Shown: positions 56,501 through 64,000 of the stretch, piece by piece
How positions within the stretch are numbered: the first letter of the stretch is position 1
Layout: each line of letters opens with the position of its first letter
NCBI GenBank assembly: GCA_024195585.1
Contig: SWBL01000208.1
Span: 1-64,000 of the forward strand
Direction of reading: 5' to 3'
DNA length: 64,000 bases
From: Aureobasidium sp. EXF-3400
Taxonomy: Eukaryota; Ascomycota; Dothideomycetes; Dothideales; Saccotheciaceae
Notes under the pieces: model-generated
What the model was told of the DNA's origin: nothing
The model's input: the letters and a program-made list of their open reading frames with translations, nothing else
The model's database searches: none
Translations under genes and position numbers: made by a program

Positions 56501-58046
56501 ATCAATCTTGAGCCAACAAGGACCCATGATGTTTTTCCAGAGAACGAATTGTTCGAACAACGCAGTGTTGGTACCGAAGACGTGCGAGAAAGTCTCTCCT
56601 TGGATGTCCATAGGTAGTGGCTGCTTGTCATATGGATAAAGCAGCTTCAGGTAATCGGCCTCCTTCGGGATGTCTGGCAGCTCAAAGGCGTATTTCCTCG
56701 AACATGGCTTGATCTTGTGCATGTTGACGTTGAATTTGGACATGAGGCCATCAACCTCTTGATAGACGTCGCCCATCTCTACTTCCTCATCGGTCTCGCG
56801 ACCATGCTTCCGGCGGTGTTCACGGGGAAGGAAGAACAGTTTGCGCATGATGTTGTCGACCTTGACAAAGGCACTGACGAATCGACCAGTCGACTTGTCT
56901 TTGACCTTGCCAAACAAGCAGAGACCCCCATTGATCTCTGTGTAGTCGAACCAGAAGAATCGTACACTGCCATCCTCCTCTTGAGCATGTTGGGGATCCA
57001 ATTTGCCGAATGTGACAGTCTCTACACCAGAACTGCTCAATACATTCAGCTTGTCGGTGACATTGGTCAATGCAGATGTATCAATCGCTTCAGGGACCTG
57101 CCGTGAAGGAGAAGAGCTTGCTGGTGTTGGGTAATCGGTCTTTGTGATTTTTGGGATTGGTCTGTTTCCACGCATGTTGACGGCTGCTGTGCTTCGAGAA
57201 GACTGATTTGTGACTTGAGCAACCTCGAGCATATCCTCGTCTTCGTCTTCCTCGATCTTCACATTCGACTCTTTTCGTTGTGCAGCCTTTGCAACGGGAG
57301 ATGAAGGAAGAGGGTCGCTCATTGGTACATCGTTGTCCTCGGGTGGTGGGAAGAGGCCTTCATCCATGGGGAAGTAGGTATCGTCGTCGACAGGTGCAGG
57401 TGGAGAGTCGGCTTTCTGGGCTCTGGGTTCGTATCGAGGGATATGGCTCATTTGTTCAACAGGTGGTGACAGAACTCTGGTCTTGCGGCGACTCTCGGTT
57501 TTGACGGGGTTCATAGTCGATCTAGGCTTGTATGAGGGGATATTGGCATTGACCTCGCCGAGAAGGTCGGCCATGAAAGCAGCATCTTCAGCGGTTGAAG
57601 CCTGCTTGGGCTTGGGAGCAGCGACGGTGGGGTTTGCATTGAAGTACTTGCTGATGCCCTTGTTGATCTTCTCCTTCTTTTGGGCGTCTTCTTCACGCTT
57701 GCGTTTTGCTGCGTATATTAGCATGCTGACTTGAACAGGGGGACTGAACGGGAGAAGTACCAGCCTTGCCCTTCGCAGGCATATCATCGTCGCTCTCATC
57801 ATCATAATCTTGTTGTCGTTCGTTCTGCCAGTCTTCGCGTCCATCGTCTGCATAGCCTTCGCCATTGTCGTCGACGACAAAGTCATCTTGGTCGAGTCTC
57901 TTTCTCACAAGCTTCTTGTAACTGTCCTCGTCGACTGTCTCGTAAAGTTGTTCCTCGTCCTGGACCTCGTATGTAGAAAAGTTTGTCCTGCCAGCCTTTC
58001 TTGCAGCACGGAGTTGAGCCAACTGATCTGCCTTGGTTGGAGGCAT
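53527..58046 (-). CDS. POL1: DNA polymerase alpha catalytic subunit
   Basis: Model: complement(join(53527..55281,55331..57708,57761..58046)), 1472 aa, the family length. Extends RNA-DNA primers with primase at replication origins and on the lagging strand. Family B polymerase motifs: A, DFNSLYPSIIQEYNICF (~862); B, [24 protein letters not shown] (~946); C, YGDTDSVMV (~996). The zinc modules near the C-terminus have CLSCRTPFQFRGLG..CPSSSCG and CDEATCG..RCLGPRGLAYGC, the second being the Pol12/Fe-S binding region. The acidic N-terminus (DEEQLYETVDEDSYKKLVRKRL) matches the conserved Pol alpha N-domain. Introns are 52 and 49 bp; the second sits just after motif A. Divergent from REX2 with 222 bp between starts. 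Confidence 0.97.
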
Positions 58047-58268
58047 GATGCAATGCTTGATGTATGATTATGTAGTATAAGACTGTGTATATGATGTTAG
58101 GTGATTGAGATGGACGCGGAGTGATGGATTGATTATTGCTGGCACGCGTTGTGTCGCGCACGCGAGCCATCAATCAATCTAACCCAAAAGAGCAATCGGC
58201 CCAGCAACTCGAGGTACCCGCGTCATCACTAGTTATTTCTCTTTCGATCAATTCTCTGCTGCAATTGC

Positions 58269-59177
58269 ATGTTTCGCTTCATCACTTCTCGCATTTCTGT
58301 TCCTAGATGTTCGACACTTGTTTCTAAATCTTCTGGAAAGCCTATCCCTACATTCAATCACCGTCACTTCTCCGCCACCACTGCCATGCCCGAGTCCCGC
58401 TCCAAGCACCCCCTCGTCTGGATCGACTGCGAGATGACCGGTCTCGACCTGTCCAAGGACACAGTCATGTCACTCTGCTGTTTCGTCACTGACGCCCAAT
58501 TGAACCTCCTCGACGAGATCGGCTACGAAGCCGTCATTCACCACTCGCAATCCCAACTCGATGCAATGGGCGAATGGTGCACGGCACAACACGGAAAGAC
58601 TGGCTTAACAGCTGCATGCTTGGCCTCTGACAAGACTGCAGAACAAGTCGCCGAAGAACTGCTGGCTTACGTACAGAAATACTGTCCAGAGAGGAAGAAG
58701 GCATTGCTTGCTGGAAATACTGTGCATGCCGACCGTGCCTTCTTGGTCCAGCAACCCTATACACCTGTAATGAAGTGGTTGCACCACCGCATCCTAGACG
58801 TTTCCGCAATCAAAGAAGCAGCAAAGAGATGGGCCCCCATAGAAGTCCTTAAGAAGAGCCCCCCAAAGGCTGGAAAGCACGAAGCAAGAGCAGACATCCT
58901 TGAGAGTATAGCCGAAGCGAGATACTACCAGAGAGCATTCTTCCAAAACGGTGCCACTCCAAAGGAAGAGACCGAAGAAGAAACTGCTGAGCTTGACGCC
59001 GATGCTCATGGTTCAATCATTGGCGACAAGGAAGTCAAGCCGAGAGAAATCACCCAAGAAGTCGGTGCTGCAAAGGCTCAGACAACCGTCCAGAGTCTTG
59101 AAGCAGAGGGCTTCGGTGCTACTTCTGGTGAGCAGGATCTTGCCAGGAATGGAGGCAACCGTGATTTGGCCTCGTAG
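58269..59177 (+). CDS. REX2: Oligoribonuclease (3'-5' exonuclease), mitochondrial
   Basis: One exon, 302 aa. DEDDh exonuclease that degrades 2-5 nt RNA to mononucleotides. Exo I is LVWIDCEMTGLD, Exo II is LAGNTVHADRAFL and Exo III is KHEARADILESI (His and Asp of DEDDh). The first ~39 residues are Arg/Ser-rich with no acidic residue, a good mitochondrial presequence. An internal ATG at 58386 (Met40, MPESRSKHPLVW) precedes the catalytic domain exactly and could start a cytosolic/nuclear form. A ~75-residue acidic C-terminal extension is absent from bacterial Orn. The gene converges with PGM2. Confidence 0.95.
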   Translation: MFRFITSRISVPRCSTLVSKSSGKPIPTFNHRHFSATTAMPESRSKHPLVWIDCEMTGLDLSKDTVMSLCCFVTDAQLNLLDEIGYEAVIHHSQSQLDAMGEWCTAQHGKTGLTAACLASDKTAEQVAEELLAYVQKYCPERKKALLAGNTVHADRAFLVQQPYTPVMKWLHHRILDVSAIKEAAKRWAPIEVLKKSPPKAGKHEARADILESIAEARYYQRAFFQNGATPKEETEEETAELDADAHGSIIGDKEVKPREITQEVGAAKAQTTVQSLEAEGFGATSGEQDLARNGGNRDLAS

Positions 59178-59412
59178 ACATCGATGAACAAAAACCAATA
59201 AATCAAATAAAACTTATCTGGTAAGTGTCATGGCTTCCACTCGACTGAATGCTCAAACGTTTCATTCCGCCAAACACACCACAAGTCACTCCAGTATAGT
59301 AATGGACACGTATGAATTTTGAACTGTTTTTCTTTTCGTGTTATGTACGCTCTGTTTCTGTACATGCAAAGTCGTTATATTAGAATGCTACATCCGGATT
59401 GGTGCGAGACGC

Positions 59413-61224
<1,812 letters not shown>

Positions 61225-61814
61225 GATGGCTATGTGTATGTGCTTGTCAAGGAGGGAAGATTGGATAATTCAGGGAAACAAGCCAGAAATAGTTCAGGCC
61301 GGGTTGAAGCAGCAAGCAGCCACGACCTCAGCTTTACGTAGCGGGGTCAGTCCGAAGGCGGTGACGATGCGAAACGTTGAGACCTGAGCCGCCCAAGCTT
61401 CCATTCGTGGGGTCTTTCTCTAATAAAATCGCCATCCAATCGACGCCACAATGTAACCAGAAAACCGTAGTTCAATTCTAGACGCACTTTGATCGTCTTT
61501 TGCAGCTGCTCTTTTCCCAACAGCTATACGATCGTCCCTTTTGAGAGCTGGCTTTCGCGACGTGCAATTCGTCATTCCCGTTTTGGTCTGTCTCATCCTC
61601 CAATTTCGAAGCTCGGACGCCCTGTTTCCCATTTCTTACCGCCATGCCATTCGTCTTACTCAAGAACCCGTCTTACTTTGGTTTGGCTTTTCAATATTGC
61701 AAAAAGTCGAGTTGCTCTGCTATTTTGACATGGTCCTCGTGCAAGTCATCAAGTATCGTAGGTGGTGACAGTCGCTACCATCTGAAACATTGACTTCCTT
61801 TTTTTTTTTCTTGC
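61225..61814. other. Intergenic
   Basis: 590 bp: PGM2 promoter and ISA2 3' flank. A run of about 14 T at 61799-61810 lies directly after the ISA2 stop on its 3' side. No gene seen. Confidence 0.5.
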
Positions 61815-62493
61815 TCATGCCTGGATATCGAAACTGGATCCACAACCACAACTACTCGTAGCTCCTGGAATGCCTGTCACCTTGAACTGACTGCCGATCA
61901 ACTCCATGGTATAATCAATCTTGCTGCCAGCTAGAAGCTCCAGGCTGGGCTCATCAATGACCACTCTGGCTCCTTTGCCATCTTCTGACTCAAACACCGT
62001 GTCTTCCTCTTGTGATATCTTTTCTAGCGTTGTTGTCGACATGAGATACTGGAAGCCGTGGCAGCCGCCTGATTCTACCGCCACGCGGAGGCAGAGGGAC
62101 GGGTTGTTCTCCTTCACAGAGATAGCATGAAGGCGCTAAGAACATCAATCAGCTCACTGCAGTGCTGACACTTCAAGTTTGTATATTTACATTGACAGCG
62201 CGAGGCAAGATGTCGATCGTCATGTCTTCTCCATTCTCATTCTTTCGCGGGTTGATTATGGCCTTGACTGCTTGTCGGCTCGATGCACTGAAAGCTCGGC
62301 TATTTTGTGACGGAAGGATATCTTTTGCGAAGGGCGCAAACCGTGGGACTGGTGCAGATCGTGGCGATAGTTGTGACGGACGAGCAGCGAGTGATAGTTG
62401 GCGGCGAGGGTAGAATACGCGCGCGTCTTTGGATGCTTGCTTGAAAGCGCTACGGCAGCATCGCAGCAAAGAGTCTCTTCCTGAAAGTGCCAT
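61815..62493 (-). CDS. ISA2: Mitochondrial iron-sulfur cluster assembly protein Isa2
   Basis: Model: complement(join(61815..62135,62191..62493)), 207 aa. A-type carrier used with Isa1 and Iba57 for 4Fe-4S maturation in mitochondria. The three A-type cysteines are present: Cys in SGGCHGFQY and two in TSSCGCGSSF near the C-terminus. The first ~75 residues are Arg/Ser/Ala-rich with few acids, a mitochondrial presequence, and include RAFSASSR, a typical cleavage region. The 55-bp intron lies before RLHAISVKENN. Separation of Isa2 from Isa1 rests on ESGGCHGFQYLM; fairly sure. Confidence 0.92.
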
Positions 62494-62750
62494 GTCTGGT
62501 TATAGTGAGTGAGTCTTAGGTATGCAAATGATGGAGTGATCGCATCGCAAAGCAGCGGCGAGAGTTATGTCAGCAAAACGCCGACAATCTCCGAAGATCC
62601 TTATCTGATTGATCATCTCTCATTTCCTAATCCAGACGAGGCGACGTGGTGACCGGAACCGCGACACTGCTCCCAACCACATACCTTCCTTCGCGCAAAT
62701 ATCTAGAGTAAAGTCACTTCAACGAGTGTCGAAACTGTCTTTTCCTAGCC

Positions 62751-64000
62751 ATGTCGAATAATCTGTCATCATTTTCAGAACTTCCACGAATTCTGATCAT
62801 CGGCGCTGGCTCTCGCGGTACTGCTTACGCTCGAGCTGTATCAGAATCAGGAAGTGGCATTGTAGCTGCTGTTGCAGAACCTATAGCCTTCAAGCGCAAC
62901 CTCCTGGGCTCCAAGTACATCTGGGACTCGAGCGAGGGACCTTCAGACGGGCAAGAGTTTAATGACTGGAAGCACTTTCTGCAATGGGAGACCGAACGTA
63001 GGAAGGACGCTGCTGCTGGCCGTCCAGTTCCTCCTGGTATTGACGGCATTTTCATCTGTATTCTCGACGAACAGCACGCAGAAGTCATCACTGCTTTAGG
63101 CCATCTCTCCATTCACACACTTTGTGAGAAGCCACTGGCCACAACACTCAAGGATTGTATGGCCATCTCAGCAGCCATGTCCTCTCAACAAGGAGGGCAA
63201 TCAGCGGTCTTTGGGATTGGACATGTTCTGCGTTATAGCCCCCACAACATGCTGTTGCGCAAACTCGTGCTCGAAGACCAAATCATTGGTTCTGTGCTGT
63301 CCATGGAGCATACGGAACCTGTAGGCAATTGGCACTTCTCTCACAGCTACGTCAGGTGAGTTGTATGTCATTGGCACGAGACGTCTCTTTTGTTGATCTG
63401 AATACCAGAGGCAATTGGAGAAAGGAATCTACAACGGCCCCGTCATTACTAACAAAATCATGCCACGATATTGACTTTCTGCTGTGGATGCTATGTTCAC
63501 CTGCCCCGGGAACTGGACACCCTCCGCATGTTCCGGCATCAGTGGCTTCTTTCGGATCCTTGAAACAGTTCCAGCAATCTCGTAAGCCTGTGGATGCAGG
63601 TACCGCCACGAACTGCCTACAATGCCCAATCGAGAAGAGTTGTACCTACAGCGCTTCAAGGATATACTACGACAACCAGCTTGCCAAAGGAAACACAGAC
63701 TGGCCAGTCAATATTGTCAACCCAGAGCTTGAAGCCTGTTACAATGATCATGGTAAAAAAGCGGCGAAAGCTATGTTGTTTGAAACACTTGAGATCGACT
63801 ACGATGATAACACATCGCCTGAAGAGATACACAAGCGACCCTGGTTCGGAAGGTGTGTTTGGGAGTCGGAGAATGATGTGTGCGACGATCAATTTGTCCT
63901 TCTCTCTTGGAATGATGACCCTTTGACTGGAACAGCAAACGGCAACCTGCCTAACCCTAAGGGCAAGGATGCGCCAGTTAGAATGGCCAAGACTGCATCC
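62751..64000 (+). CDS. Gfo/Idh/MocA-family oxidoreductase (3' end outside window)
   Basis: Model: join(62751..63355,63409..>64000). NAD(P)-dependent oxidoreductase or dehydrogenase of a sugar-like substrate. The N-terminal Rossmann fold begins LPRILIIGAGSRGTAYARAV; the family's EKP motif is in HTLCEKPLATTLKDC. The second part keeps the C-terminal-domain lead-in (GNWRKES..LLTKSCHDIDFLLWML, with a conserved Lys/His/Asp helix). A Cys-rich insert (NCLQCPIEKSCTYSA) is notable and is seen in some fungal members. The 53-bp intron splits an Arg codon. The frame is open to the last base; the substrate is unknown. Confidence 0.88.

Overview
The window reads as nuclear DNA of a filamentous ascomycete (Pezizomycotina). 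Genes are dense and protein-coding, carry no or few short introns with GTAAGT-type donors and CTAAC/CTGAC branch sites, and include fungal families: a type II membrane GH3 beta-glucosidase, glyoxysomal malate synthase, the DASH subunit Hsk3, a Zn2Cys6 regulator and a GPI-anchored small cysteine protein. A pair of near-identical introns resembling introner-like elements points tentatively to the Dothideomycetes. I see no RIP-like decay, no secondary-metabolite cluster and no CRISPR or prokaryotic feature.

Layout. 1-9.6 kb: fumarase 3' end, MSC7-type aldehyde dehydrogenase, beta-glucosidase and malate synthase. 9.6-19.7 kb: gene-poor gaps around an APC permease, an MFS sugar/polyol porter and a GPI-anchored secreted protein. 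19.7-30.2 kb: the tRNA-wybutosine enzyme TYW3, divergent from a DUF2461 gene with unusually long introns, then a 3.4-kb gap and a Zn2Cys6 factor. 30.9-41.8 kb: RQT4 (ASC-1), a 523-bp terminal-inverted-repeat element, tRNA-Gly(UCC), REC8, a small membrane protein, DASH HSK3, UBP6 and a roadblock dynein light chain. 42-50.8 kb: a DUF1348 protein, a peroxisomal peroxiredoxin, Rab escort protein, a two-TM protein, an acyltransferase-3 protein and an RBR E3 ligase. 51.8-64 kb: a probably broken gene, POL1, oligoribonuclease REX2, phosphoglucomutase, ISA2 and the 5' part of a Gfo/Idh/MocA oxidoreductase.

Most genes are unlinked housekeeping functions: central carbon (fumarase, malate synthase, PGM), replication and chromosome segregation (POL1, REC8, HSK3), ubiquitin and ribosome quality control (UBP6, RBR, RQT4), membrane traffic (REP), Fe-S assembly (ISA2) and tRNA modification (TYW3). 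I see no new multi-gene system. The most interesting signals are non-coding or structural: (i) the twin introns in the MFS gene, (ii) a family of small inverted-repeat elements with TAGCTATA..ATGCAC ends, one carrying a zinc-knuckle coding fragment, (iii) peroxisomal SKL signals placed on tiny last exons of two genes, so that splicing decides targeting, (iv) a gene with an apparent frameshift and in-frame stop, and (v) the long introns of the DUF2461 gene. All splice models were read by eye from splice consensus, reading frame and family continuity.
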